Assembly: GCA_038522635.1 (NCBI GenBank)
Contig: JBCBJZ010000082.1
Span: 1 to 16,081, forward strand
Reading direction: 5' to 3'
Source: JBCBJZ01 sp038522635
GTDB lineage: Bacteria; Pseudomonadota; Alphaproteobacteria; Rhizobiales; Hyphomicrobiaceae
DNA: 16,081 nt
Part shown: positions 6,614 to 13,352 of the stretch, one piece after another
Position numbering within the stretch: position 1 is the first letter of the stretch
Layout: the number at the start of each line of letters is the position of its first letter
The notes under the pieces: generated by a model
What the model was told of the DNA's origin: nothing
Databases searched by the model: none
What the model saw: only the letters and a program-made list of their open reading frames with translations
Position numbers and translations under genes: made by a program

Positions 6614-8173
6614 ATGACCGACATGGACGAAGCCGCCGCCGCTGCGACGCCGCCAGCTCAGCCGCGCAAGCAAGCGGCACCGGAACGCGCTGGCGCGACT
6701 GCCGCCCCCTCAGAAGCAGATCCAGGTCCAGCGATCGGCGCGGCTGAAACGCCACCGCTCCCTGCAACGATCAGCAACGCGCCAGCCGTGTACCCGCCCC
6801 GCGTCTTGCCGCCGGCGAAACCGATCGCCTTCCCCCGGTTCCTGTTCCATTTCGTGCGCAACCCATTGGAAGTGCTGCCGGAGGCCGTCTACCACCAGGA
6901 CGTCACCTCGGTGACAAGCGTGGTGCGGCTCTCATGGATCTGCGCGCCCGACCTGATCGAGCAGGTGCTCGTGCGCGATCGCGCGCTTTATCCCAAGACC
7001 CCGATTGAACGCCGCGTCCTCAGCCCCCTGCTGGGTGACGGCCTCTTGACCGCCCGCGACGAGGTGTGGCGCTGGCAGCGCCAGGCGATGGCGCCGCTCT
7101 TCAGGCAGGCGACGTTGCTCGGCTACGTGCCCGCGATGGTGGCGGCGGGCGAAGCGCAAGTGGCGCGCTGGCGCGAGGCCCTCGACGGGTCGCCCGACGG
7201 CGTCCTTCGCGAGGATATCGAAGCGCCGATCACCGCCATGACGTTTGAGGTGATCACGAGCACGGTCCTGACCGGCGGCGCCCCACCCATCGAACGGATC
7301 ATCGAGCGGGCAACCGGCGATTACCTCGGACCGATTTCGTGGCCGATCGCCTATTCGCTGATCAACCTGCCCAGGTGGGCGCCCTTTCCCGGTCAGCGCG
7401 CGATGCGCCGCGCTGAGCGTGATCTGCGCCGCGGGGTTGGTGAGTTGATCGACACGCGGCGCGCGGAGATCGCCCGCGGTGCGCCCGTGGCCGATGACAT
7501 CCTGACCCGCATGCTTGGCACGCGCACGCCTGAAGGTGAGCCGTGGCCGCGCGCTTTGCTGATCGATGCGTTGCTGACGTTGGTCAGCGCCGGCCACGAG
7601 ACGACGGCGAAGGCGCTCACTTGGGCGCTTTACCTGCTGGCGCGCGCACCAGCCTGGGCCGATGCGTTGGCAGCCGAAGCCGATGCTGCGATGCGTGAAG
7701 GCGCGCTCGACGGCGAGAGCGTCGCAACGGACCTGCCGCTGACGCAAGCGTTCTTGCGCGAAACGATGCGGCTGTATCCACCCGGGCCGGTGCTGACGCG
7801 ATACGCCTGCGAGGATACGCAGTTGGGTGCACACCGCATGCACAAGGACCAGCTCGTTGTGGTACCGATCTACGCGCTGCACCGCCACCGCAAACTCTGG
7901 CGCGACCCCGACCGCTTCGATCCAAGCCGGTTCCTGGGCCCGCAAGGGGTCTACCCACGCACCCAGTATATGCCGTTCGGCGCCGGTGCCCGCGTATGCA
8001 TTGGCGCGTCCTTCGCCATGCTGGAAGCGACCGCCTTACTGGCGACGCTGGCGCGCGGTTTCCGCTTTGCACCCGGCGTCGACGCCAAAGGCCGGGAGCA
8101 CCAGCCCAAGCCCATCTCACGCGTCACGCTTCGGCCGAAGGGCGGCATGCCGCTCGTCATCCGAGCACGCTAG
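6614..8173 (+). CDS. Cytochrome P450
   Basis: This is a heme-thiolate monooxygenase of about 519 residues. All key motifs are present: I-helix oxygen-binding motif AGHETT (326-331), ExxR at Glu383-Arg386 (ETMR), a DPDRFDPSRF segment, and the heme loop FGAGARVCIG with the proximal cysteine at 462. The first 75 residues or so are Ala/Pro/Glu-rich with no membrane helix, unusual for a bacterial P450, which typically has about 400-470 residues; the core starts near the PPRVLPPAKP segment. No ferredoxin or reductase gene is visible nearby, so the electron donor is unknown. The substrate cannot be inferred. The frame stays open to the left into the DedA gene, but ATG 6614 with GACGGGG just before it is the natural start; ATG 6623 is an alternative. 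It is likely co-transcribed with the two DedA genes. Confidence 0.92.
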   Translation: MTDMDEAAAAATPPAQPRKQAAPERAGATAAPSEADPGPAIGAAETPPLPATISNAPAVYPPRVLPPAKPIAFPRFLFHFVRNPLEVLPEAVYHQDVTSVTSVVRLSWICAPDLIEQVLVRDRALYPKTPIERRVLSPLLGDGLLTARDEVWRWQRQAMAPLFRQATLLGYVPAMVAAGEAQVARWREALDGSPDGVLREDIEAPITAMTFEVITSTVLTGGAPPIERIIERATGDYLGPISWPIAYSLINLPRWAPFPGQRAMRRAERDLRRGVGELIDTRRAEIARGAPVADDILTRMLGTRTPEGEPWPRALLIDALLTLVSAGHETTAKALTWALYLLARAPAWADALAAEADAAMREGALDGESVATDLPLTQAFLRETMRLYPPGPVLTRYACEDTQLGAHRMHKDQLVVVPIYALHRHRKLWRDPDRFDPSRFLGPQGVYPRTQYMPFGAGARVCIGASFAMLEATALLATLARGFRFAPGVDAKGREHQPKPISRVTLRPKGGMPLVIRAR

Positions 8174-8182
8174 ATCATCCTG

Positions 8183-8235
8183 GGGCGCAAAGGCGAGGCG
8201 TGCGTGTTTAGACCATTGAGTCTAGCTTTGCGCCC
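8183..8235. terminator. Nested inverted repeat between convergent genes, probable bidirectional terminator
   Basis: GGGCGCAAAG (8183-8192) pairs perfectly with CTTTGCGCCC (8226-8235). Inside, TAGAC (8209-8213) pairs with GTCTA (8220-8224). It sits in the 100-bp gap between the stop codons of the convergent P450 and acyl-CoA dehydrogenase genes, the expected place for a shared terminator. There is no long T tract on either side, so it could also be an mRNA-stabilising hairpin. Confidence 0.5.
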
Positions 8236-8273
8236 GTTGCCCTAAACCGGCACGACCTCGTCAGCCGCATGGT

Positions 8274-9479
8274 TCAAACGCCCCAACGCCAAACGTCGGA
8301 ACCGTTGGCGCTGTAATTGCGTGCCAGCACCATCTTGTGCACCTCATCGGCGCCATCGACCAGCCGCGCCTGGCGGGCGTAGCGATAGATCCACTCTAAC
8401 ACGGTGTCCTTGGAATAACCGCGCGCCCCGTTAAGCTGGATCGCGGTATCGGCCGCCTTATGCAGCAGGCCCGCCACGTGCAGCTTGGCCATCGAGACTT
8501 CCTGGTTCGCCCGCTCACCCTGGTCGAGCATCCAGGCGGCATGCATGGTCAACAACCGCCCCACCTGAATGTCCTTGGCCACATCACCCATCATGAGTTG
8601 CACGCTCTCGCGGTCCTTCAACTTGATGCCAAAGCTCTCGCGCGTTTCGATGTATGCCTGCGCGATTTCCATGCAGCGTTTGGCAAGGCCAAGCCACCGC
8701 ATACAGTGGGTCAGCCGCGCCGGTCCAAGCCGGATTTGGGCCATCTTCATGCCCTCGCCGACCTCCATCAGCCGGTCCTCATCGGGGATCTCCATGTCGT
8801 CGAACGCCAACTCGCAATGGCCGCCGTGTTCCTCCGGCCCCATGATCCCGATGCGCCGCTTGATGCGGAAGCCCGGCGTATCGCGATGGAACAGGAAGGC
8901 GGTCAGGTTGCGGCGGGGCTCATCAGATGTGCGTGCGATGACGATGAAGTGCTCGGCTTCTTCGGCGCCGGTGATGAACCACTTGGTCCCGGAGATGCTC
9001 CAGGCGGTGTTGCCTTTCGGCGTGGCGCGCGTGCGGATCATGGTCGGGTCCGAACCGCCGCCGGGTGCCGGCTCCGTCATGGCTAGCGCGGAACGCACCT
9101 TGCCCTCGATCAGCGGCTGCAGCCAGCGCGCCTGTTGATCGGGCGTCGCCACCTGGCTGAGCACGCGCATGTTGCCATCCTCAGGTGCGGCCGCATGGAA
9201 CACGCAGGGCCCGAAGATCGAGCGGTTGGCCTCCTCATACATCACCGCCTGGCCGACCATCGGCAGGCCCATGCCACCCATCGCCTTGGGGATCTGCGGG
9301 CACCACAGCCCTTCGGCTTTCGCCTTGGCGCGCACCTCCTCCAGAAGATCGAGGCGGATGTTCTCGTGCGCGTCATAGTTCGCAGGGTCGGCTTCGAGCG
9401 GCAGGATGTGGGCTGCCACAAACCGCGCGGTCCGCACCCGCACATCTTCGATTTCGGGCGAAAGCGTGAAGTTCATCAT
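8274..9479 (-). CDS. Acyl-CoA dehydrogenase (ACAD10/11-like clade)
   Basis: This 401-residue flavoprotein is of normal length for acyl-CoA dehydrogenases, which introduce a 2,3 double bond into acyl-CoA using FAD and pass electrons to ETF. Visible signatures are the FAD/substrate segment AMTEPAPGGGSDP (133-145), SGTKWFITGAE (163-173), the helical C-terminal domain with RESFGIKL (280-287), and GARGYSKDTVLEWIYR near 351-366. At the position of the usual catalytic Glu there is an Asp (LVDGADEVH, Asp375), as I recall for the ACAD10/11-like clade. ATG 9479 is preceded by AAGGTG at suitable distance; a second ATG follows immediately. It is the last gene of the lipoprotein-SDR-dehydrogenase unit, 109 bp behind the SDR. 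Its likely role is a dedicated acyl-CoA oxidation step; the exact substrate is unknown. Confidence 0.92.
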   Translation of the reverse strand: MMNFTLSPEIEDVRVRTARFVAAHILPLEADPANYDAHENIRLDLLEEVRAKAKAEGLWCPQIPKAMGGMGLPMVGQAVMYEEANRSIFGPCVFHAAAPEDGNMRVLSQVATPDQQARWLQPLIEGKVRSALAMTEPAPGGGSDPTMIRTRATPKGNTAWSISGTKWFITGAEEAEHFIVIARTSDEPRRNLTAFLFHRDTPGFRIKRRIGIMGPEEHGGHCELAFDDMEIPDEDRLMEVGEGMKMAQIRLGPARLTHCMRWLGLAKRCMEIAQAYIETRESFGIKLKDRESVQLMMGDVAKDIQVGRLLTMHAAWMLDQGERANQEVSMAKLHVAGLLHKAADTAIQLNGARGYSKDTVLEWIYRYARQARLVDGADEVHKMVLARNYSANGSDVWRWGV

Positions 9480-9560
9480 CGGCGCACCTTATGTCCCTGT
9501 TCCGTGATCATCGCTTTGCCGGTGGCCAGGCCAGCGCCTCGCTCTTACGCACGCGGCCCC

Positions 9561-9582
9561 TTGAGCGCGCATTGAGCGCGCG
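9561..9582. repeat. Tandem 11-bp duplication forming a GC hairpin
   Basis: TTGAGCGCGCA (9561-9571) is followed directly by TTGAGCGCGCG (9572-9582). The two GCGCGC cores can pair around a 5-nt loop. On the minus strand it lies just downstream of the SDR stop codon, in the gap before the acyl-CoA dehydrogenase, and could act as a weak terminator or processing hairpin. Confidence 0.35.
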
Positions 9583-9588
9583 ACACGC

Positions 9589-10395
9589 TCAGCCGCCGAC
9601 CAGCAGATGGCCGCCATCGGCCACGATCACACTGCCGGTCATGTAAGCGCCTGCGTCGCTTGCCAGCAACAACAGCGGCCCGCTCAACTCTTCAAGTTCG
9701 CCGTGGCGTCGCATCGGCACCGCGGCGAGCATGCCCTGACCCTGCTGGCTCGCCAGAAAGTCGGCGTTGATCTCGGTGGAAAAATAGCCAGGCGCGATCG
9801 CGTTGACGCGGATGTTGTCGCGCGCCAATTCGAGCGCCATCGAGCGGGTAAGGGACAGCACGGCCGCTTTGGAGGCGGCGTAGGCGCCCAGCGTCTTTGT
9901 GACCGCGAACCCCAAAATCGAGGCGATGTTGATGATCGAACCGCCTTCGCCGTGCGCCTGCATGTGGCGCGCGGCCGCCTGGCCCACGCGGAACACGCCG
10001 TCCAGGTTGACGTCCATCACGTGACGCCATTTGTCCTCGTCCATGGCGGCGATGAACGCTTCTTGCGAGACGCCGGCGTTGTTGACAACGATGTGGACCG
10101 GTCCAAACGCTTCTTGCGCGCGCGCGAAGGCGGCCTGCGCATCATCAGCCCCCGCGGGCGGTGTGGATGACGCGGATGATCCACTGACATCGAGCGCGAC
10201 GGCAAGAGCGGATGCGCCGCTCCCCTGCAGGTCACGCGCAAGCGCTTCAATCCGCTCACGACGACGCGCGGCCAGCACAACGTTAGCTCCTGCCGCCGCC
10301 AAGGTCCGCGCGAAATGCGCGCCAAGGCCGCTGGACGCGCCCGTCACCAGCGCGGTGCGCCCTTCAAGGGAAAATCGGCTTTTCATTTCACTCAC
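9589..10395 (-). CDS. Short-chain dehydrogenase/reductase (SDR family)
   Basis: This 268-residue classical SDR is an NAD(P)-dependent oxidoreductase of alcohols or ketones. It shows the cofactor motif TGASSGLG (18-25), NNAG (105-108), Asn130 (VNLDG), Ser159 (NIAS), and catalytic Tyr172 and Lys176 (YAASK). RRR after the second strand (about 44-46) suggests NADP(H) preference. A Ser/Pro/Gly/Ala-rich insertion of about 12-14 residues follows the LDV motif (about 70-85). Start GTG 10395 has a perfect GGAGG 7 nt upstream and overlaps the previous stop as GTGA, so translation is coupled to the lipoprotein gene; ATG 10386 is the alternative. With the acyl-CoA dehydrogenase downstream, a 3-hydroxyacyl or related alcohol substrate is plausible but not shown. 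Confidence 0.93.
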   Translation of the reverse strand: MSEMKSRFSLEGRTALVTGASSGLGAHFARTLAAAGANVVLAARRRERIEALARDLQGSGASALAVALDVSGSSASSTPPAGADDAQAAFARAQEAFGPVHIVVNNAGVSQEAFIAAMDEDKWRHVMDVNLDGVFRVGQAAARHMQAHGEGGSIINIASILGFAVTKTLGAYAASKAAVLSLTRSMALELARDNIRVNAIAPGYFSTEINADFLASQQGQGMLAAVPMRRHGELEELSGPLLLLASDAGAYMTGSVIVADGGHLLVGG

Positions 10396-11189
10396 GGGCG
10401 TGCCTCCACGACATAGCTTTTCGGCTTCACGTTGGGATCGAGCAACTCTTTGGCGAGCGCCGCCCACGTCCATTCGAACGTTGTCGTCTGACCTGATCCC
10501 AGCGCACCCAGACCGAGTCGGCCGTTGGTGGCGATGATTTCAGGCGCGGTGATCGAGAGGCGCAATCGGTTTTTGGCCCCGTTATGCCGGGCGAGCGCGA
10601 TGATCGAGCGCAGCGCCGCCCGGGCCGCCGCCGCCAGCCGTGATGGATCGGCCTTGTCGCGGCGGGTCGCTGAGATCGCTCCCCTGATCGTCTGGGCCAT
10701 AGCGCTCTGAATCTCGGCGATGTTGGGCCGCCGCAGCGTGAGCCGCTGGTGCCCCGAAGGTGTCTCCTCTAACCTGATCATGCTGTTGGGCTTCAGGTTT
10801 TCCCGCGCAAGCTCCGTCAAGAACCTCTCGGTCTTGATGCCGCTGACCACCACGTGGCAGCCACGCTGGCGATCGCTGCGGAACGTACGCGCACGCACCA
10901 CCGGTTGATTAGGCGACGTGCTCCTGCGGCTCTGCGCATCAAGCGCCCCGCACAGGCCAAGGCGCGCCAAGTCGTCGTTCCCGATCTGATCAAAGCCTGC
11001 ACCATCCAGCGCCAAGAAGTTGGCAAGCAACGTCGCAAGAGCTTCATGGTCGCTTGGATAAACGACGGTGGTCGCAATCGTCGTCTGGTTCACGCTGCCA
11101 CCGCGCACCTCAACGGCAATATCAACGTCGTAGCATCCCGCCAGCGTGAGCGTTGCCGCCCCCACCGCAACCGCACGCAGCCGCGCCAT
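10392..11189 (-). CDS. Putative lipoprotein of unknown function
   Basis: This 265-residue protein starts with a basic, hydrophobic signal peptide ending in a lipobox, Leu-Ala-Gly-Cys (16-19), so Cys19 should be lipidated and the protein anchored in an envelope membrane. ATG 11189 has AAGG 5 nt upstream and gives a standard lipoprotein signal length; earlier in-frame starts (an ATG 21 codons upstream, or the frame start at 11324) would add a long polar extension. The mature part alternates beta-like segments (YDVDIAVEVRGG), Arg-rich helices and a Gly/Thr-rich C-terminal strand region. It has two further cysteines (80, 111) that could form a disulfide. I do not recognise the family. It heads the operon with the SDR and acyl-CoA dehydrogenase, an unusual partner for two cytoplasmic enzymes. 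Confidence 0.82.
   Translation of the reverse strand: MARLRAVAVGAATLTLAGCYDVDIAVEVRGGSVNQTTIATTVVYPSDHEALATLLANFLALDGAGFDQIGNDDLARLGLCGALDAQSRRSTSPNQPVVRARTFRSDRQRGCHVVVSGIKTERFLTELARENLKPNSMIRLEETPSGHQRLTLRRPNIAEIQSAMAQTIRGAISATRRDKADPSRLAAAARAALRSIIALARHNGAKNRLRLSITAPEIIATNGRLGLGALGSGQTTTFEWTWAALAKELLDPNVKPKSYVVEARP
10403..10407 (-). promoter_or_regulatory. Ribosome binding site GGAGG of the SDR gene, inside the lipoprotein gene
   Basis: GGAGG lies in the last codons of the lipoprotein gene and 7 nt before GTG 10395. It decides the SDR start in favour of this GTG over ATG 10386, and supports coupling through the GTGA overlap. Confidence 0.6.
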
Positions 11190-11335
11190 GACGGCCTTGC
11201 GTGCGCCTAAGCGCCGATCTGAACGAGCTTCGTTAACGCTCAACTTGAACATCGAAATCTTCCATTTCAAAAGCTGCCTGGAGGGCCTAGGCTGCGGCTC
11301 CGCCAGATCCAGCAAAACGATCATGAACGGTAGGG

Positions 11336-11372
11336 CGGGGCGTGTTCACCGACCCAGTGAACCATCGCCCCG
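11336..11372. promoter_or_regulatory. Interrupted stem-loop in the leader of the dehydratase genes
   Basis: CGGGGCG (11336-11342) pairs with CGCCCCG (11366-11372), and inside it GTTCAC (11344-11349) pairs with GTGAAC (11357-11362) around a 7-nt loop. The two stems are joined by a small internal loop. The 13 paired bases make this a strong hairpin, either an operator palindrome or a structured leader RNA. Confidence 0.5.
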
Positions 11373-11384
11373 TGACAGTCTAAA

Positions 11385-11426
11385 GTTCATCCGCCGTAGG
11401 TGGAATCACCGAAGGCGAAAGATGAG
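11385..11426. repeat. Palindromic repeat element, copy 1
   Basis: A nested palindrome reads GTTCATC, CGCC, GTA, GGTG, GAAT, CACC, GAA, GGCG, AAA, GATGAG. Three arms pair in order: GTTCATC with GATGAG (imperfect), CGCC with GGCG, and GGTG with CACC around a GAAT loop. It shares most of its bases with the copy at the right edge and with the degenerate copy just downstream. Confidence 0.6.
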
Positions 11427-11440
11427 TGCCAAAAGGGAGC

Positions 11441-11486
11441 GTTCATCGGCTATCGGTGGAAGCATCGAAAATGCGGCGAGATGAAC
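11441..11486. repeat. Palindromic repeat element, copy 2 (diverged)
   Basis: GTTCATC (11441-11447) and GATGAAC (11480-11486) are perfect 7-bp inverted ends. The interior GGTGGAAGCATCGAA aligns with copy 1 (GGTGGAATCACCGAA). It lies 37 nt before the ATG of the small dehydratase subunit, so it will be in or near the mRNA leader. Confidence 0.5.
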
Positions 11487-11523
11487 GGCAGAACGCAGCG
11501 TTAGAAGAGTGAGCGCAACACGC

Positions 11524-11880
11524 ATGGCCAAAACAAAAGCCAAGCCGGCCAAAACGAAGGCCGAACAATCGTCACATGGTCCGGCATCGCAGACCACCAT
11601 TCCCCACTTCCTGGTGCATGACCGCGAAGACAACGTCGGCGTCGTCGTCATCGAGGGCCTGGAAGCCGGCACCGCCATGCTCGGCGTGATCACCGCCGAC
11701 AACAGCGACCTCAACGTCGCCGCCAACCACGACATCCCGATCGGCCACAAGGTCGCGCTGACCGATTTCAAGAAGGGCGACACCGTCATGAAATACGGCG
11801 TCGACATCGGCAAAATCATCAAGGCCGCCAAAAAGGGCGATCACATCCACACGCACAATCTCAAGACGAAGCGCTGGTAG
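11524..11880 (+). CDS. UxaA-family dehydratase, small SAF-domain subunit
   Basis: This 118-residue protein ends in a SAF domain like the N-terminal part of altronate dehydratase and the small subunit of sulfolactate sulfo-lyase (PHFLVH...DNVGVVV at 27-42, IPIGHKVALTD at 71-81, YGVDIG at 91-96, HTHNLKTKRW at 109-118). The first 25 residues are Lys/Ala/Gln-rich and precede the domain. In split members of this family the small subunit works with a separate catalytic subunit, encoded here 20 bp downstream. ATG 11524 was preferred; GTG 11509 would add five residues. The substrate is probably a sugar acid or another 2,3-dihydroxy acid. Altronate, galactarate or sulfolactate cannot be separated by eye. 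Confidence 0.88.
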   Translation: MAKTKAKPAKTKAEQSSHGPASQTTIPHFLVHDREDNVGVVVIEGLEAGTAMLGVITADNSDLNVAANHDIPIGHKVALTDFKKGDTVMKYGVDIGKIIKAAKKGDHIHTHNLKTKRW

Positions 11881-11900
11881 CGCCCGAGGAACCCGACACC

Positions 11901-13148
11901 ATGGCCAAAGCGACCACAGCCAAGCGCACGACCAGGAAAGCCGCCAACGCTGCGCCCAAGCGCAACGGCAAAGCCGTCTCTTACGATTTCGATTTCATGG
12001 GCTACCGCCGCGAGAACGGCCGCGTGGGCGTTCGCAACCATGTGATCATCCTGCCCGTGGACGACATCTCGAACGCGGCCTGCGAGGCGGTTGGCAACAA
12101 CATTAAGGGCACGCTTGCGATCCCGCATTCCTACGGCCGCCTGCAATTCGGCGCCGACCTTGAGCTGCACTTCCGCACCCTGATCGGGACCGGTGCCAAC
12201 CCGAATGTCGCCGCCGTGATCGTGATCGGCATTGAGCCCGGCTGGACCAAAGTCATCACCGATGGGATCGCGGCCACGGGCAAGCCGGTCACCGGCTTCT
12301 CGATTGAGCAGAACGGCGACCTCAAGACGATCATGGACGCCTCACGCACCGCCAAAGAGTACGTGCATTGGGCCACCGAACTGCAGCGCGAGCCGTGCAG
12401 CGTCGACGACCTATGGGTCTCAACCAAGTGCGGGGAAAGCGATACCACCACCGGCCTTGGCTCGTGCCCCACCGTCGGCAACATGTACGACAAGCTGGTG
12501 CCGCGCGGCATTTATGGCGTCTTCGGCGAAACGTCCGAAATCACGGGTGCTGAGCATATCTGCGAAGCGCGCGCCGCCAGCAAGGCGGTTGGCAAGAAGT
12601 TCATGAAGACCTTCCAGGCCTATCAGGACGAGGTTATTGAACCGCACAAGACATCGGATCTCTCAGACAGCCAGCCGACTAAAGGCAACATCGAGGGCGG
12701 GCTTTCGACCATCGAGGAAAAGGCGCTCGGCAACCTTGAAAAGATCGGGCGTGAGTGCCGCTACATCGACGTGCTGGAGCCCGCGGAAACGCCGGCGAAA
12801 GGCGCTGGCCTCTACTACATGGATACCTCATCCGCGGCGGCTGAATGCGTGACGTTGATGGCTGCCGGCGGCTACGCCATCCACACCTTCCCGACCGGGC
12901 AAGGCAACGTGGTCGGCAACCCGATCGTGCCCGTCATCAAGATCACCGCGAACCCACGCACCGTGCGCACGATGCCTGAACACGTGGACGTCGATGTCTC
13001 TGGCATTCTTCGCCGCGAGATGACGCTCGATGATGCGGGCGATGCGCTGATCGACATGATCAGGCGAACCGCGAATGGGCGCAACACGGCTGCCGAAGCC
13101 CTGGGTCATCGCGAGTTCGTGATGACCAAGCTTTACCGTAGCGCGTGA
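11901..13148 (+). CDS. UxaA-family dehydratase, large catalytic subunit
   Basis: This 415-residue protein matches the catalytic part of the altronate/galactarate dehydratase and sulfolactate sulfo-lyase family throughout. Visible blocks are GYRRENGRVGVRN (34-46), the Cys61 region (NAACEAV), STKCGESDTT and GSCPTVGN with Cys177 and Cys189, and GNIEGGLSTIEEKALGN (about 258-274). Near the end come FPTGQGNVVGNPIVPVIKIT and a helical tail. The conserved cysteines are probably metal or cluster ligands or structural; altronate dehydratase itself is iron-dependent. An extra Lys/Arg/Ala/Thr-rich tail covers residues 1-25. GAGGA (11886-11890) lies 10 nt before the ATG. It is co-transcribed with the small subunit and followed by the D-tartrate dehydratase gene. 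The reaction is likely water elimination from a hydroxy acid to give a 2-keto acid. Confidence 0.9.
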   Translation: MAKATTAKRTTRKAANAAPKRNGKAVSYDFDFMGYRRENGRVGVRNHVIILPVDDISNAACEAVGNNIKGTLAIPHSYGRLQFGADLELHFRTLIGTGANPNVAAVIVIGIEPGWTKVITDGIAATGKPVTGFSIEQNGDLKTIMDASRTAKEYVHWATELQREPCSVDDLWVSTKCGESDTTTGLGSCPTVGNMYDKLVPRGIYGVFGETSEITGAEHICEARAASKAVGKKFMKTFQAYQDEVIEPHKTSDLSDSQPTKGNIEGGLSTIEEKALGNLEKIGRECRYIDVLEPAETPAKGAGLYYMDTSSAAAECVTLMAAGGYAIHTFPTGQGNVVGNPIVPVIKITANPRTVRTMPEHVDVDVSGILRREMTLDDAGDALIDMIRRTANGRNTAAEALGHREFVMTKLYRSA

Positions 13149-13352
13149 TCAGCGCGTTCGACCCACGGTAGCGCTTGGGGCCGCGGTCCTTGCTGATGCA
13201 ACACTTGGGGCCGCAACACTTTGGGGGGCTGCCCTGATTGGCGGCACCCGATCCATTTTCTAGGGCTGCACCTTCCCCTCATGATCGCGACCCGGGGCGT
13301 GCTGCTCACTTTGTGATACCGCGTCATCGCTGCCCGCACTACAGTTGCGCGC
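13149..13352. other. Intergenic stretch with direct repeats before the tartrate dehydratase gene
   Basis: CTTGGGGCCGC occurs at 13174-13184 and again at 13204-13214, 30 bp apart, and a third partial version (CTTTGGGGGG) follows at about 13219. CAACACT is also repeated there. This may be the leader or promoter region of the next gene, or a relic of slippage. I see no clear terminator or promoter boxes. Confidence 0.35.

Larger units (their letters stand above)
11190..11523. other. Divergent regulatory region with three palindromes
   Basis: These 334 bp lie between the minus-strand lipoprotein operon and the plus-strand UxaA-type genes. The half nearer the plus genes holds three hairpin-forming palindromes, listed separately. 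The half nearer the lipoprotein gene is relatively AT-rich (around 11225-11275) and contains CGTTAACG at about 11230-11237. It is the likely promoter area, although no box can be named with confidence. Confidence 0.45.

Noticed and set aside
6932..7945. Long antisense frame within the P450 gene
   Set aside because: It is His/Arg/Gln-rich with no domain, a typical shadow of a GC-rich gene.
8460..9086. Long antisense frame within the acyl-CoA dehydrogenase gene
   Set aside because: It has no recognisable features, and the opposite frame has complete family motifs.
11524..13148. Naming the two-subunit dehydratase as sulfolactate sulfo-lyase (SuyAB) or altronate dehydratase
   Set aside because: All these activities share the same fold and motifs. 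No neighbouring gene decides between them, so only the family is given.
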